DNA of 64,000 nt from Pseudomonas fluorescens (GCF_018614655.1 NZ_JAGGOG010000003.1:406554-470553); one strand, 5' to 3'; numbered from the stretch's first letter, positions 15,567 through 25,513 are shown. Notes: generated from the sequence alone by a model not told the origin. Numbers and translations: made by a program.

Positions 15567-17861
15567 TTAAGCCGCACTCGAAGCCTGACAAACGATAGGT
15601 AGCCCTTCCAGCATGGATCGCAAACCAACCTTCCGAGAGAAGGCGGTAGGGGGACGTGCGATAGCTTCCTTCACCACCTCTAAGTCGCCAACCAAAATGA
15701 CTTGTGTCTGAGCTCTGGTGACTGCGGTGTAGACGAATGTCCTGTCCAGGATGCGTGATTTGCGGACAGGGATGATCACCCGCTTGAACTGAGAGCCCTG
15801 CCCTTTGTGGACAGTGATCGCATAAGCGTACTGCATTGCGTCGATGTCAGTATCCAGCACGTAGTGCTCAACACCTTCATAGATAGCCAAGCCTAGGGCA
15901 ATCCGGATGACAGGTTCATCCTCGTCGCCCAAGTTCACCTTGCGGGGCTGATCGTAAACATCAATGAGTTTTCCGAGCGATCCGTTCTGGAGATTTCGAT
16001 CCCAGTCATTGGCCGTGTACATCAGCAAGTCGCCCACACAGAATCCCGTGTCTTCAACTTCTTGTGTATCTGGGTTTTCCGCCATGAGCTTCCGACCGTG
16101 GTCTGCGTATTTGCCGTGACAGAAACGGTTGATCGTCTCCACCCCGGCAAAACGGCATGACTTTGTAGCACCAAGGATCTGGGTGTTCTGCGGATCCTGC
16201 TCGTAGAGCTTCAGCACCGTAGCAATGATCTGATCATCAGCGCACGGGAGGAATACTACTTCTCCTGCCTCGTCAGAAGAGAACGCCGGCAACTCACCCT
16301 TCCGGATCATCCGCGATGCTCCGGGGATAGCTGAATCCTTGGCCTGACGCTTGACCTCGGTCAGTTCAGTCATGGGGATCGTGCCAAGCTCGCAAAGGAC
16401 GTGAAGCACTAAACCTGCACCAATGGGCGGTAACTGATACGGGTCGCCGACAAGGATCAATTGCGACTCTGGGGGTAGCTTCTGTACCAGGCGATAGAAG
16501 GTCATGAGATCTAGCATCGAGGCTTCATCCACGACGATGATTGGCGCCGCACCCATTTCCTTATCCATCACCTTCCTCAAAAAGCCAGCAATTGTTGTTG
16601 CATCACCACTGGTGGCTTCAATCATCCGTGCCGTCGCTCGACCTGACAGAGCCATCTGATACCGAGGACGACCCGTTGTGTCGAGTGCTTTGTACAGTGC
16701 CTTCAGGACAGTGGTTTTACCTACACCGGCTCCGCCTGTGATGATGCTAAAGCGGTTTAAGAAGGAGGTTTCTACGGCAGACCGCTGAGCGTCGTTTAGG
16801 CTGAATTCCGGAATCCCCAAATGTCCCCGTTCTAGTTCTTCAAAATGGTTGATAAGGGCGGGCAAATCCGTAGCAAAAAGCTGGGGCTGTAACACAGGTG
16901 TGGATACCAAGGCACCGATAAACTCCGCACACCGTCGCTCCATGAGCCAGGTTCCAGGCGCATACAGCACCACGTCGCCATCAACACCTTCGCGACATAC
17001 GAACTGGCCGGTCTCGGAACCTTTCAGTAGCGCTTGTGCCAATGCAGTGGAAGGCGCTGCGTGTGGTCTGATTAGCGCGCTGACGGAAGTCTGCAGGTCA
17101 TTGAGGGTGCTGCATGTGTGGCCTTTCTCTGATACCCGATAAAGAGACTCCTCAAGCGCGGCTGCTAGCCTACGCGGGTCATCGAGTGAGACGCCGAACT
17201 TCGAGCGGGCGATGTCGTCCACCTGTTGCCAAACGCCGCTGAAACTCAAAAGACGGTATGGATCATTCGTCAGCGCAGATATGGTGTTTTTCTTGTGGAA
17301 CCGAATTGCCTTGCGAGCAAGCTCGAGGGGAATTGCTTTTTCCTGGACGAATTTCAGGGTCTTAGCATCTCCATCCTCTGCCCACCGTTGGAACATGCCT
17401 GTGCGCACATCAAGGGACGGGATAATCGTCTCGATTGATCCATGGTCGGCTTGGTCGAGGGCAGAGTAAAGACGCTCTCCCAGGGCATCCCAAAGCTTCG
17501 TGGCCTTGACCTCACGGATCCCCTTAACGTTATCAGCCAGCCATTGGATGACTTGCGACCCGCTAGGGCGAACCAACCGGAGATCTTGTACGTCGACGGT
17601 GGTTTCATTTACGACGAATGCGCCATGCTCACGGCGAATGACGGTGACCTCGCCATACGCCTCAAATATCCCGCCTACGGCGATGTCGGACAGCTTCGCG
17701 ATCTCTGGCGCGATCCTGAGCACTACTGGACTCGCACGATCATTGATGCCCCGGTCAATGTCCATACGATGCCCGAACGCGATACATCCCTTACGATTCG
17801 CCGAACGTATGCTGGTAATGCGCACGGTCAAGCTGATGAGTACAGGAGAAATAGCATTCAT
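15567..17861 (-). CDS. RecD2-like SF1B DNA helicase
   Basis: 764 aa. The helicase core is in the C-terminal half: Walker A GGAGVGKTT (about residue 375), Walker B VVDEASM (about 445), GDPYQLPPIG (motif III) and VYTAVTRAQ (motif VI). YAITVHKGQGSQF is the typical RecD/TraA motif. The N-terminal 340 residues resemble the RecD2 N-terminal region but without the canonical RecBCD partner genes nearby. It overlaps the stop of the preceding gene by 4 bp (ATGA) and is the last gene of the six-gene recombinase operon. It probably processes the element's DNA during excision or replication (inference). Confidence 0.9.
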   Translation of the reverse strand: MNAISPVLISLTVRITSIRSANRKGCIAFGHRMDIDRGINDRASPVVLRIAPEIAKLSDIAVGGIFEAYGEVTVIRREHGAFVVNETTVDVQDLRLVRPSGSQVIQWLADNVKGIREVKATKLWDALGERLYSALDQADHGSIETIIPSLDVRTGMFQRWAEDGDAKTLKFVQEKAIPLELARKAIRFHKKNTISALTNDPYRLLSFSGVWQQVDDIARSKFGVSLDDPRRLAAALEESLYRVSEKGHTCSTLNDLQTSVSALIRPHAAPSTALAQALLKGSETGQFVCREGVDGDVVLYAPGTWLMERRCAEFIGALVSTPVLQPQLFATDLPALINHFEELERGHLGIPEFSLNDAQRSAVETSFLNRFSIITGGAGVGKTTVLKALYKALDTTGRPRYQMALSGRATARMIEATSGDATTIAGFLRKVMDKEMGAAPIIVVDEASMLDLMTFYRLVQKLPPESQLILVGDPYQLPPIGAGLVLHVLCELGTIPMTELTEVKRQAKDSAIPGASRMIRKGELPAFSSDEAGEVVFLPCADDQIIATVLKLYEQDPQNTQILGATKSCRFAGVETINRFCHGKYADHGRKLMAENPDTQEVEDTGFCVGDLLMYTANDWDRNLQNGSLGKLIDVYDQPRKVNLGDEDEPVIRIALGLAIYEGVEHYVLDTDIDAMQYAYAITVHKGQGSQFKRVIIPVRKSRILDRTFVYTAVTRAQTQVILVGDLEVVKEAIARPPTAFSRKVGLRSMLEGLPIVCQASSAA

Positions 17862-18298
17862 CTAGGCATTCTCCCTGTCTCTTCCAGAAACTCGGTCATC
17901 AGGGTGTATCGACCAAGCATCCCCTTTGCGGCGAGCAACTCAGCACGCAGAGCCGCGTTTTCCTGCTCCAGAGAGTTCAGACGTTGGCTATCAACCTTGC
18001 GCTGCTTGCCATCACGATCCCTAATTGGCGCCTGCTCCTTTTCGCTCTTGGGAACCGTTGAAGTCAGAGATGGAAGCACCCCGCTCGCTCTCAGCCCTAC
18101 CTCCAAGTTTTCGAGAGCGGCACGTATAGCGGGATTCTGAACCAGTGCGCTTTTACCGAACCCACACTCAGCCGCAATCTCGGAACGCTTGAGCTTGTCC
18201 CGATATACATACTCACGAAAGTCATCGTCCTGCTTGGAAGTCGACCAGGCGAGGAATGCGGCATAGTTCTCTTCAGCGATTTGCTGCCCGCTAGCCAT
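17858..18298 (-). CDS. Small HTH/coiled-coil protein of the recombinase operon
   Basis: 146 aa. The N-terminal part contains an HTH-like segment (LKRSEIAAECGFGKSALVQN) and the C-terminal part a coiled coil (QRLNSLEQENAALRAELLA). This design recalls TnpC of Tn554 and other small accessory proteins of multi-recombinase elements. It overlaps its upstream neighbour by 1 bp and the helicase gene by 4 bp. An accessory role in target recognition or in assembling the recombinases is inferred from position. Confidence 0.78.
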   Translation of the reverse strand: MASGQQIAEENYAAFLAWSTSKQDDDFREYVYRDKLKRSEIAAECGFGKSALVQNPAIRAALENLEVGLRASGVLPSLTSTVPKSEKEQAPIRDRDGKQRKVDSQRLNSLEQENAALRAELLAAKGMLGRYTLMTEFLEETGRMPR

Positions 18299-18711
18299 CA
18301 GGATTTCCCTTCCGAAGAGTCGCGATCAACGAAAGGCAGTGGCGCATCAAGCTTGTCTTCGGACACGTTGAATTTATGGGCGTTGTACTGCCACCGCATG
18401 AAGCGCTCCAAGAGTCGCGCGTTCTCACGCTCCAGCCGATTGTTCTCGGCTTCAAGCCGCCGAATCCGCTGCTCGGCGATACTCAAACTCGCCGGGCGTT
18501 TCGTGGAAACGAACCCTGACTTCAGCCTGGCCTTATGGTGAGTGAACGCGCTCTTGATCTTCTCGTGCGAATTCAGGGTTTGCCGAGTAGGCCGCGTCCC
18601 TATCAACGGCTCAATAGCATCGCAGAGCGCCTCCCAGGCAAACTTTCCCTCCCAGCCGTCAATCAGGCTGACAATCAGATCTAGGTCTTTTGGACTCAAA
18701 TGCTTTGCCAT
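18298..18711 (-). CDS. Small coiled-coil protein of the recombinase operon
   Basis: 137 aa. The N-terminal 60 residues form a helical, possibly DNA-binding domain (FAWEALCDAIEPLIGTRPTR), followed by a strong heptad repeat (IAEQRIRRLEAENNRLEREN). It starts 3 bp after the third recombinase stop. Its design is similar to the next gene although the sequences differ, so the pair may form a heterodimer. Similar proteins accompany tyrosine recombinase pairs and trios (TnpC-like, or possibly GmtX of gamma-mobile-trio elements; from memory). Confidence 0.75.
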   Translation of the reverse strand: MAKHLSPKDLDLIVSLIDGWEGKFAWEALCDAIEPLIGTRPTRQTLNSHEKIKSAFTHHKARLKSGFVSTKRPASLSIAEQRIRRLEAENNRLERENARLLERFMRWQYNAHKFNVSEDKLDAPLPFVDRDSSEGKS

Positions 18712-18714
18712 GGC

Positions 18715-20730
18715 TTACATCCCCATCAACGCACGGAGCTCGTCCATATCCGGCTCTTCTTTTTTGGGAGCAGGTAGGCTTGGCGCAGTTGACCGGGCGG
18801 CAATAGCACGCTTCAGCGGGCTGAACTCCTGGTCATTGCTCAACCGGATGATGGTGCCGTCAGGAGTGTCCTTCGACTCCAAAATCTCGATCAGTTGATC
18901 AGCCCGTTCCAGGGTTTTGATCTGATGCTGACTCCAGCGGTCGGCACCGAAGATACCGTCTTCGTTCGCCGCCTGAGCCTTGCCAAGCTGAAGGCGGATA
19001 CTGTCACGATGGCTTTTTAGTCTTTCGAGCTTGTTGGCATCCCCTTTGACGCAGACTTGCTCAGTGCAGTTCAGGCAGTCACGGTGCTTCTGACACGGCA
19101 GCATTGAATAGTCATGGACGCAGAAGCCGAAAATTGTGATGTGGGCAATCCCCTCCCCCATGGCGTCGAGGTCAGCCAACGTTACTGGTGTGTTCTCCCT
19201 GATCTTGGTCAAAGCGACACCAATCCCCGCTTCCCTGGCCATCTCGACGTGCTCATCGGCTGTCATATGGTTATAGGTAGCGTTCTGGTGGATGTTGGCT
19301 CGCCCTGACCATTTGGCGATGTCCAACTGGCCTAGGCTGCCGCGCTGAGCCAGCGTATTCAGGTAGTGGCGAACTTGGTGAGATCCCATAGAAATAGGGG
19401 TTCCATCAGGGTTTTTGTAGCCATTCCTCTCCCAAATGCTGCGTTCCTGACCATCGATGTAGTTGATGTCCGTTGTGAACGTACTCTTCCCCGGAGACCA
19501 GACAATGATCGGTCGTGCCGGATAGTCCATCCTCAGTTCGTTTTGCCTGAAACAGCAGAGCGCCTCGGAATACTTGATGTGCCGCTCTTTGTTGAGCCAC
19601 GGCCACCCCTTCGGCAGCTTGCTGTGCATGAAGCCGTTCAGAAACCGCAATGTGACGTACCCGTTCTCTGCATAAAAGGCCGGAAATGGTTTGTAGGATT
19701 TCATTCCCGCTTTCAGCCTAACGGTAGCTACGGACGCTACGTCACTCGGATCTAACCCCAGAGCAAGGCATGCTTGGGTGTCAGTTAGAGGGTGATCTTC
19801 ACCAACGTTAGGGCAGCTTTCATGGCGATAGAACTTGTCCGGATTGCTTTCAAGCCACTTCGCGAGCATGCGCCCAGGCTCCGACATTTCTGTGAGACGG
19901 CGAACCGCTTCCTCAGCGGTTTGCATCAGAACAGTAGGAAGCCATTTAATATCAGATTCATACCCCTTCCCAGCGTAAAACCTGAGCCCGAGACGCTCTA
20001 CGCCTTTGCTGTCGGTCTCCCGGTGCAGGCAGTTAAGGGGAAGGTCTTGTACTTCGCTAATGCGAGATGGAGCGCACATGCATAGCGCAAAGATTGACGT
20101 AGTGAAGCGATCTCGCACTCCCTGAAGGTCATTGCTGAACATCTCCGCCATTGCCTCGAGCGTTCGCTCTGGAGGCATTTTGTCCTCGCGCCGTTGCTTG
20201 GCGACGGAATCAGTACGATGAATCTCCTTAGGTTTTTTAACCGGGTTCCTCCAGGAAATTGGTGCTGGGATGATTCGGCTTTCATTCAGGAATTCAACGA
20301 GCTTCACCAAGCTGCTGCCCGCTTGATAGGAACTTGCGTTGTAAGAAAACGCTACCTTGGCGGCTTCATCCAAGACACTGATATCGGTCTGCGTGATGTC
20401 AGCACAGCCTTTGATTTCAAGCAAAGCAGCTTCAACGCAGCGAATGGCCTTGAACTCATTCTTCAGCTTGTTAGGGTTATGGCCTTGCTGATAACGAACG
20501 TATGCCTTGGCGAATGGAATGATGCCTGCGTCCAGAAGCTGCGCTTCGCTATAACCACGAGACGGAGCACCCTTTTTTGTGAAGTTGCCTACGCCTGGCC
20601 ACGCGTGGCTGTACCAATCCAGATCGGCACCAAACACTGTAAGCCTGTCCCGGCACATGACGATGAACTCATCAAGGTTGTGCCGACTGGCAGCCTGGGC
20701 CTTCGGAACAAACTGAAAGATGTTAGACAT
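18715..20730 (-). CDS. Tyrosine recombinase/integrase, third of three (large, TnpB/GmtZ-like)
   Basis: 671 aa, much larger than a phage integrase. Catalytic residues are visible: Arg in CAPSRISEVQ (about 222), HQVRH (about 452), Trp in AKWSGRANIH and Tyr in NATYNHM (about 485). A Cys/His cluster follows (CVHDYSMLPCQKHRDC, CTEQVC), probably a zinc site, with a helical tail. Its start overlaps the second recombinase by 8 bp. Size and order recall TnpB of Tn554 and the large integrase of gamma-mobile-trio elements; which family applies needs a search. Confidence 0.88.
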   Translation of the reverse strand: MSNIFQFVPKAQAASRHNLDEFIVMCRDRLTVFGADLDWYSHAWPGVGNFTKKGAPSRGYSEAQLLDAGIIPFAKAYVRYQQGHNPNKLKNEFKAIRCVEAALLEIKGCADITQTDISVLDEAAKVAFSYNASSYQAGSSLVKLVEFLNESRIIPAPISWRNPVKKPKEIHRTDSVAKQRREDKMPPERTLEAMAEMFSNDLQGVRDRFTTSIFALCMCAPSRISEVQDLPLNCLHRETDSKGVERLGLRFYAGKGYESDIKWLPTVLMQTAEEAVRRLTEMSEPGRMLAKWLESNPDKFYRHESCPNVGEDHPLTDTQACLALGLDPSDVASVATVRLKAGMKSYKPFPAFYAENGYVTLRFLNGFMHSKLPKGWPWLNKERHIKYSEALCCFRQNELRMDYPARPIIVWSPGKSTFTTDINYIDGQERSIWERNGYKNPDGTPISMGSHQVRHYLNTLAQRGSLGQLDIAKWSGRANIHQNATYNHMTADEHVEMAREAGIGVALTKIRENTPVTLADLDAMGEGIAHITIFGFCVHDYSMLPCQKHRDCLNCTEQVCVKGDANKLERLKSHRDSIRLQLGKAQAANEDGIFGADRWSQHQIKTLERADQLIEILESKDTPDGTIIRLSNDQEFSPLKRAIAARSTAPSLPAPKKEEPDMDELRALMGM

Positions 20731-22243
20731 TGGCGAGATCGCTCTTCATGGCGTTGCAACGAGTTACTACATCACTGACTGCAAGAATGAGTCGGTCATT
20801 GACGGATGCGATCTTCAGGTCACCTGTGCCTTCATAGACGCTGTCACGCTCAAGAATTAGCTGATCTAAGACATCCTCATGAGGGCCATCCAGCCAAGGC
20901 TGAAAATGCGAACAGGTGTAACAGGCGATTGGGGCCAAAGCTCCACAAAACCCATAGCTCCCGCAGCTACCGACGTTGCCACCTGCACTGCAGATCCTGC
21001 TTGAACGGTCACCCCCACGGCGAGCCTTGGCTTCATCAACGACAAGGACGCCTTGGAACGCTTGCGCAAGTGGAGCCAACTGCAGCGCTACAGCTTTATC
21101 GATGCGCTCAACGATCTCGGGAATGTTCCTCACGTAGACGCCGGCATTTTGGATGTCGGAGTGATCAAGCGCTTGCGCGATAATGTATTCGCCCCTGCCC
21201 TCCCTCGCGAGGTTGGTTCCGAGGGTGTAGCGGAAGCGGTATGGATTGATGTTGGTGTAAGCGCCAGTTCGGTGACTGATAACGGCGATCACCTCTTTAA
21301 CTCTCGACATTGAGTTACCGATCTCAATCACGCGGGCATGCAAAAAATCTCCTGCCAATTGCGCCTGAAGATCTTTGTTCACATCGTAATGTTTGATGGC
21401 AGGAAACAGTGGCAGCTCGGGAACAAGATTCTGCTGCATAGTCCCACCGCACAGATCAGAAAAAGCTGATTTGACATAGCCTGCCTGCTCCTGAAGAAGC
21501 GTCCACAAATCCTCAACAACTTCAAACTTTGAAAACGACTGACGCCATCCCTGGTGCTTTTGCTTACCACGCGGAAAATTGATGAAGTAACGCTGCCCAA
21601 CAGGGATAAGGTCTTTAATCTTCAACGCTGCAATTTGAGCTGGGCGCCTGCCAGTCATAGCTAAAATCATTGAGAAGCAAGTTTCTCGCAAATCGAGTTC
21701 TCCGAATGCATAACAATCAAGCACACCTGAGACGATGCCCTCCATCTCAATATCTGTGAGCGGCCCGTTTTCTGGACACATCGACTGTACTGCGTAACCT
21801 TTTTCGTTCCCTTTGATTCTCCAGCCCTCCATCATTTTCAAGGTGTCGGCGGAGGCACCAGGATATCCAAGGCTGACCCATGTGCGAATGAATGCACGCA
21901 TAGAGCTCAGCTCCCACTCAGCATCAGCTATCTGTGAGCGATAGGAAATCATCGATTCCAGGCTGAATAGCGGGAGAGCATGAGTTGCTTCAAAATAAGA
22001 TCTGAACCGGCGGTACAGTGCCATCGTGTACTGCGCTGAACAGGTCTCTCCATAGATGGCCAGAACCTGCTTAAATGTGCGCTTTAAATCATCATCCAGC
22101 CATGTGGGAAGAGTGTTGAGGAAGAATCCGATATCTTTACTCAGCCTCCAATGACTCGCATATACATCCACCTCATGGCCATCTTTGGAGACAAACGAAG
22201 TGCGCTCATACCGAGCTAGGACTGCATTATTATTCATGATCAT
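20723..22243 (-). CDS. Tyrosine recombinase, second of three
   Basis: 506 aa. Motifs: Arg in TGRRPAQIAALK (about 198), the box II equivalent PYRFRYT (about 336, where the usual first His is Tyr), DHSD and the nucleophile in GVYVRN (about 369). The C-terminal region is Cys-rich (CSAGGNVGSCGSYGFCGAL, CYTC), suggesting metal binding. The start overlaps the first recombinase by 14 bp; a second ATG at 22237 is also possible. The Tyr in place of His may reduce or alter its chemistry, so a partly structural role within the trio is conceivable. Confidence 0.88.
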   Translation of the reverse strand: MIMNNNAVLARYERTSFVSKDGHEVDVYASHWRLSKDIGFFLNTLPTWLDDDLKRTFKQVLAIYGETCSAQYTMALYRRFRSYFEATHALPLFSLESMISYRSQIADAEWELSSMRAFIRTWVSLGYPGASADTLKMMEGWRIKGNEKGYAVQSMCPENGPLTDIEMEGIVSGVLDCYAFGELDLRETCFSMILAMTGRRPAQIAALKIKDLIPVGQRYFINFPRGKQKHQGWRQSFSKFEVVEDLWTLLQEQAGYVKSAFSDLCGGTMQQNLVPELPLFPAIKHYDVNKDLQAQLAGDFLHARVIEIGNSMSRVKEVIAVISHRTGAYTNINPYRFRYTLGTNLAREGRGEYIIAQALDHSDIQNAGVYVRNIPEIVERIDKAVALQLAPLAQAFQGVLVVDEAKARRGGDRSSRICSAGGNVGSCGSYGFCGALAPIACYTCSHFQPWLDGPHEDVLDQLILERDSVYEGTGDLKIASVNDRLILAVSDVVTRCNAMKSDLANV

Positions 22244-23450
22244 CAGATGATTTCCCCAAGTGCTTTTTTTGCAATCCCATCACAGCCTTTCCAGCCTCTT
22301 CCTTGATATGGCGCTTGTTATAAATTGACGCAGTACCAGAAGTCTCACTCCACCCCATCAAGTAAGAGCGGAGCTTCTGTTCTCGCTCTGGGGTTATGCC
22401 GTCTTCATCGCATTTCCTCGAAAATATGTAGTTCCAATGGTGCCGAAGGGCATGGGTATGCAGGCCAGAAAATTCATCGGCTAGAGTCGACAGAGTTGCA
22501 ATAAATTTTCCGAAGCCAGAATTAGAAAGCGGCCAGCCCACAGTTCTTCCTGAACGATGAATCACAAAAAGATATCCATGCTTACGAGCACCTGGAATCT
22601 TGTTGCGGAATTTGGCGATGTACTCATGGATTCGCTGCATGAGCTCAGGGATCAGAGGAAATGTACGCTCCCGCGTCTTAGCGACCGGCTGATAAGTTCT
22701 CGGATCGCCAACAGAGTCTGCTCGTCGCACGATCTTGACCGTGTTTTGCGCAAAATCGAAGTCTTCAGTTCTGAGGTTCAGCAGTTCTCCACGCCGCATC
22801 CCGGTGAGACGAAGAATTGTGAACATCAATGCGTTCCGAAATTGAAGGCCAACGTCGGCAACCGGGTTGGATTCGCTGCCTGGCTTGAGAACTTCTTCAA
22901 CCGTATCCAAAACGGCGTCATCCAGATGGGAATCAGATCTGCCTTCTTCAGTCTGATCGCCAATCTTCGGTCGATTTGCTTTGATCTGAGCCACCATGGC
23001 ATCAATTTCCTGCGCGCTGGTCGCTGTTACTGGGTGCAGTCTGCCCGCAAGAAATCCGACGTACCCAGCGATAACAGTCATTCGGTTGTACTGATTGTCC
23101 TTGGCGACCCTTCTTTGACGACCTTTGAGGGCGACGACCTTCTTTTCCTTTGGCCACATATCTTCCAGAGGCTTTTGCATGAAGTCCCGCAACGAATGGA
23201 TCTCATGACGGCAAAGTAGCTCGCTCCGCTTAAAACGCGACTCCAGATCATGGCCGTAGTAATCCTGCCAGGCGCACATCGCCTTGAGCGCCGATAGCGC
23301 GTTATTGATCGTGTTAATGGAAAGCGAGCCCCCACGCATCTCTGCAGTCACGTACAGCGCGGGGTAATAAAGCGGCATGCCGGTGTCATCGACGAGGATT
23401 GAAAACCTCTCTCCCGACTCCCCCTGAAACCTTCTAATTGCCAATTGCAT
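22230..23450 (-). CDS. Tyrosine recombinase, first of three
   Basis: 406 aa. Motifs of the catalytic domain: Arg in TGMRRGELLNL (about 217), HALRHHW (about 333) and Tyr in SIYNKRH (about 375); the N-terminal half is a SAM-like core-binding domain. The open frame reaches a TTG at 23480, but the ATG at 23450 has GAGG at proper spacing. First gene of the six-gene leftward operon; a promoter lies just upstream and the ssb terminator lies behind it. Confidence 0.9.
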   Translation of the reverse strand: MQLAIRRFQGESGERFSILVDDTGMPLYYPALYVTAEMRGGSLSINTINNALSALKAMCAWQDYYGHDLESRFKRSELLCRHEIHSLRDFMQKPLEDMWPKEKKVVALKGRQRRVAKDNQYNRMTVIAGYVGFLAGRLHPVTATSAQEIDAMVAQIKANRPKIGDQTEEGRSDSHLDDAVLDTVEEVLKPGSESNPVADVGLQFRNALMFTILRLTGMRRGELLNLRTEDFDFAQNTVKIVRRADSVGDPRTYQPVAKTRERTFPLIPELMQRIHEYIAKFRNKIPGARKHGYLFVIHRSGRTVGWPLSNSGFGKFIATLSTLADEFSGLHTHALRHHWNYIFSRKCDEDGITPEREQKLRSYLMGWSETSGTASIYNKRHIKEEAGKAVMGLQKKHLGKSSDDHE

Positions 23451-23478
23451 ACCCACCTCGAATTCATTACGTAAATTC

Positions 23479-23507
23479 AAGGTATGAGCCTAGCTAAAAC
23501 ACGTCAA
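23479..23507 (-). promoter_or_regulatory. Candidate promoter of the recombinase operon
   Basis: TTGACG at 23507-23502 and TACCTT at 23484-23479 with 17-bp spacing, read leftward. The -35 is good, the -10 weak. It would transcribe all six genes from 23450 to 15567. Confidence 0.4.
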
Positions 23508-23530
23508 CTTATTTTTTACACCCCGAAAAC
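23508..23530. other. Probable junction between the mobile element and the core chromosome
   Basis: The last element gene starts at 23450 and the core gene ssb with its terminator starts at 23533, so the element end must lie in this short AT-rich stretch. No direct repeat partner was found; the opposite end is outside the window. Confidence 0.4.
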
Positions 23531-23532
23531 GA

Positions 23533-23559
23533 GAAAGCCCCCGCAATGCGGGGGCTTTC
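23533..23559 (-). terminator. Terminator downstream of ssb
   Basis: Perfect 12-bp stem GAAAGCCCCCGC, loop of 3, GCGGGGGCTTTC, followed on the minus strand by TCGTTTTC. It terminates ssb and separates it from the island. Confidence 0.85.
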
Positions 23560-23593
23560 AGAGGAAACCTTACAAAAAAGTCTCTACGGCTCC

Positions 23594-24109
23594 TCAGAAC
23601 GGAATATCGTCATCAAAGCTGTCGAAGTCTGCTGCCGGCTGCGGTGCGGCCTGCTGTGGCGCTGGACGCGACTCACGCTGTGGCTGCTGGCTTGGCTGCG
23701 GACGGGACTGCTGTGGACGCGGAGCCGAGTTGGACATACCGCCCTGGCCCTGTTGGTCGCCCTGTGGACGGCCGCCCAGCAGTTGCATGGTGCCTTGCAT
23801 GTCGACCACGATTTCGGTGGTGTAACGCTTGATACCGTCTTTTTCCCACTCGCGGGTCTGCAGCTTGCCCTCGATGTAAACCTGCGAACCTTTGCGCAGG
23901 TACTCACCGGCGATCTCGGCAACCTTGCCGAACATCGACACACGGTGCCATTCGGTTTTCTCGACCTTCTGGCCGGTTTGCTTGTCGGTCCACTGTTCGC
24001 TGGTCGCCAGACTCAGGTTGGTCACGGCGTTACCGTTAGGCAAGTAGCGAACTTCGGGATCCTGGCCGCAAGTACCGACCAATATGACTTTGTTAACCCC
24101 ACGGGCCAT
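23594..24109 (-). CDS. ssb: Single-stranded DNA-binding protein
   Basis: 171 aa. The N-terminal OB fold (about 1-110) has the typical start [12 protein letters not shown] and [10 protein letters not shown] Gln/Pro/Arg-rich linker follows, then the C-terminal tip [11 protein letters not shown], the acidic protein-interaction motif that recruits RecQ, RecO, PriA and the Pol III chi subunit. GGAG stands before the ATG, and the MFS gene ends 9 bp upstream, so both may share a transcript. Essential for replication and repair. Confidence 0.98.
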   Translation of the reverse strand: MARGVNKVILVGTCGQDPEVRYLPNGNAVTNLSLATSEQWTDKQTGQKVEKTEWHRVSMFGKVAEIAGEYLRKGSQVYIEGKLQTREWEKDGIKRYTTEIVVDMQGTMQLLGGRPQGDQQGQGGMSNSAPRPQQSRPQPSQQPQRESRPAPQQAAPQPAADFDSFDDDIPF

Positions 24110-24118
24110 AACGTTCTC

Positions 24119-25513
24119 CTAGGCTGGGCGCGCTGTCGGCACTGGGTTGACCAGTTGCTCAAGCGTCGCGCGATCCAATAATTCGGTGTCCAATTTGATG
24201 TAAATGGCGGCTTCTTCAGCCACCACGACTGCATCCGTTACCCCAACGACGGCCTTCAGGCGCTCTACCAGACCAGCTTCACGAATCGCTTCGGGCGATA
24301 ACGGCAGGCGCAGGCTTGTGACGTAAGGAGGTTCGCGCATGGTAACAGCAAAGGCTAGCCAAAGTGCAGCCAGCCCGGCGCATCCAAGGAACACAACCGA
24401 CAAACCGCCATGCTGGAACATCCAGCCGCCCATGATCCCGCCCAGCGCCGAACCGAGGAACTGGCTGGTGGAATACACCCCCATCGCCGTGCCCTTGCCG
24501 CCGGCCGGTGAAACTTTACTGATCAGCGAAGGCAACGAGGCCTCCAGCAGGTTGAACGCGGTGAAAAACACCACCGTGCCGATTACCAGCGCCCGCAGGC
24601 TATCGCCGAACTGCCAGAAGAATAGCTCAGTGAGCATCAGTGTCGCGACGGCGCCCAACAGAACTCGTTTCATTTTGCGTTTCTTTTCGCCATAGATGAT
24701 GAACGGGATCATGGCGAAGAACGAAATCAGCAACGCGGTGAGGTACACCCACCAGTGCTGCTCCTTGGGCAACCCGGCTTTTTGCACCAGGGCCAGGGGC
24801 AAGGCAACGAAGCTGCACATCAGCATGGCGTGCAATACGAAGATACCTAAATCCAGGCGCAGCAGGTCTGGATGCTTGAGGGTTGGCAGTAATGCTTGCC
24901 GAGCCACACCCGATTCACGATGCTGAAGCGGCCCGGTGGAGTGCGGCACCATAAAGGCAACGACCAGGATGCCGAACAATGCCATACCGCCGGTGGCCAG
25001 GAACAAGCCGTGCAAGCCAAACGCGCGGGTCAGCAGCGGGCCGACCACCATCGCCACCGCGAACGACAGTCCAATGGTCATGCCGATCATTGCCATGGCT
25101 TTGGTACGGTGTTGTTCACGAGTCAGGTCAGAAAGCAGTGCCATGACCGCCGCGGAAATTGCCCCGGCGCCTTGCAGGACACGTCCTGCGATCACGCCCC
25201 AGATCGAATCGGCATTGGCAGCCAACACACTGCCGAGGGCAAAGACGATCAGCCCCAGGTAAATAACGGGGCGGCGGCCGATGCGGTCGGAAATGACCCC
25301 GAACGGAATCTGGAAAACCGCCTGGGTCAGGCCGTAGGCGCCAATCGCCAGGCCGATCAGTGCGGGGGTCGCGCCTGCGAGATCCATTCCATAGGTCGCC
25401 AGGACCGGCAACACCATAAACATGCCAAGCATACGGAAGGCGAACACCAGGGCCAGACCGCTTGCCGCGCGGGTCTCGCTGCCACTCATGCGTTCGCTGT
25501 GGGGATCGTGCAT
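24119..25513 (-). CDS. MFS transporter with a C-terminal YAM-like domain (YajR type)
   Basis: 464 aa; twelve predicted transmembrane helices (about residues 20-395) with the MFS motif A ([16 protein letters not shown]) after helix 2. The last 65 residues form a soluble alpha/beta domain, as in YajR of E. coli. The substrate of YajR-type carriers is not settled; drug/H+ antiport is often assumed. In P. aeruginosa an MFS gene occupies the same place between ssb and uvrA, so this is core genome. GAGG precedes the ATG. Confidence 0.92.
   Translation of the reverse strand: MHDPHSERMSGSETRAASGLALVFAFRMLGMFMVLPVLATYGMDLAGATPALIGLAIGAYGLTQAVFQIPFGVISDRIGRRPVIYLGLIVFALGSVLAANADSIWGVIAGRVLQGAGAISAAVMALLSDLTREQHRTKAMAMIGMTIGLSFAVAMVVGPLLTRAFGLHGLFLATGGMALFGILVVAFMVPHSTGPLQHRESGVARQALLPTLKHPDLLRLDLGIFVLHAMLMCSFVALPLALVQKAGLPKEQHWWVYLTALLISFFAMIPFIIYGEKKRKMKRVLLGAVATLMLTELFFWQFGDSLRALVIGTVVFFTAFNLLEASLPSLISKVSPAGGKGTAMGVYSTSQFLGSALGGIMGGWMFQHGGLSVVFLGCAGLAALWLAFAVTMREPPYVTSLRLPLSPEAIREAGLVERLKAVVGVTDAVVVAEEAAIYIKLDTELLDRATLEQLVNPVPTARPA

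Noticed and set aside
1..23530. CRISPR array or prophage structural genes in the island
   Set aside because: No regularly spaced repeats and no capsid, tail or terminase proteins were seen; the island looks like a recombinase-driven element, not a phage.
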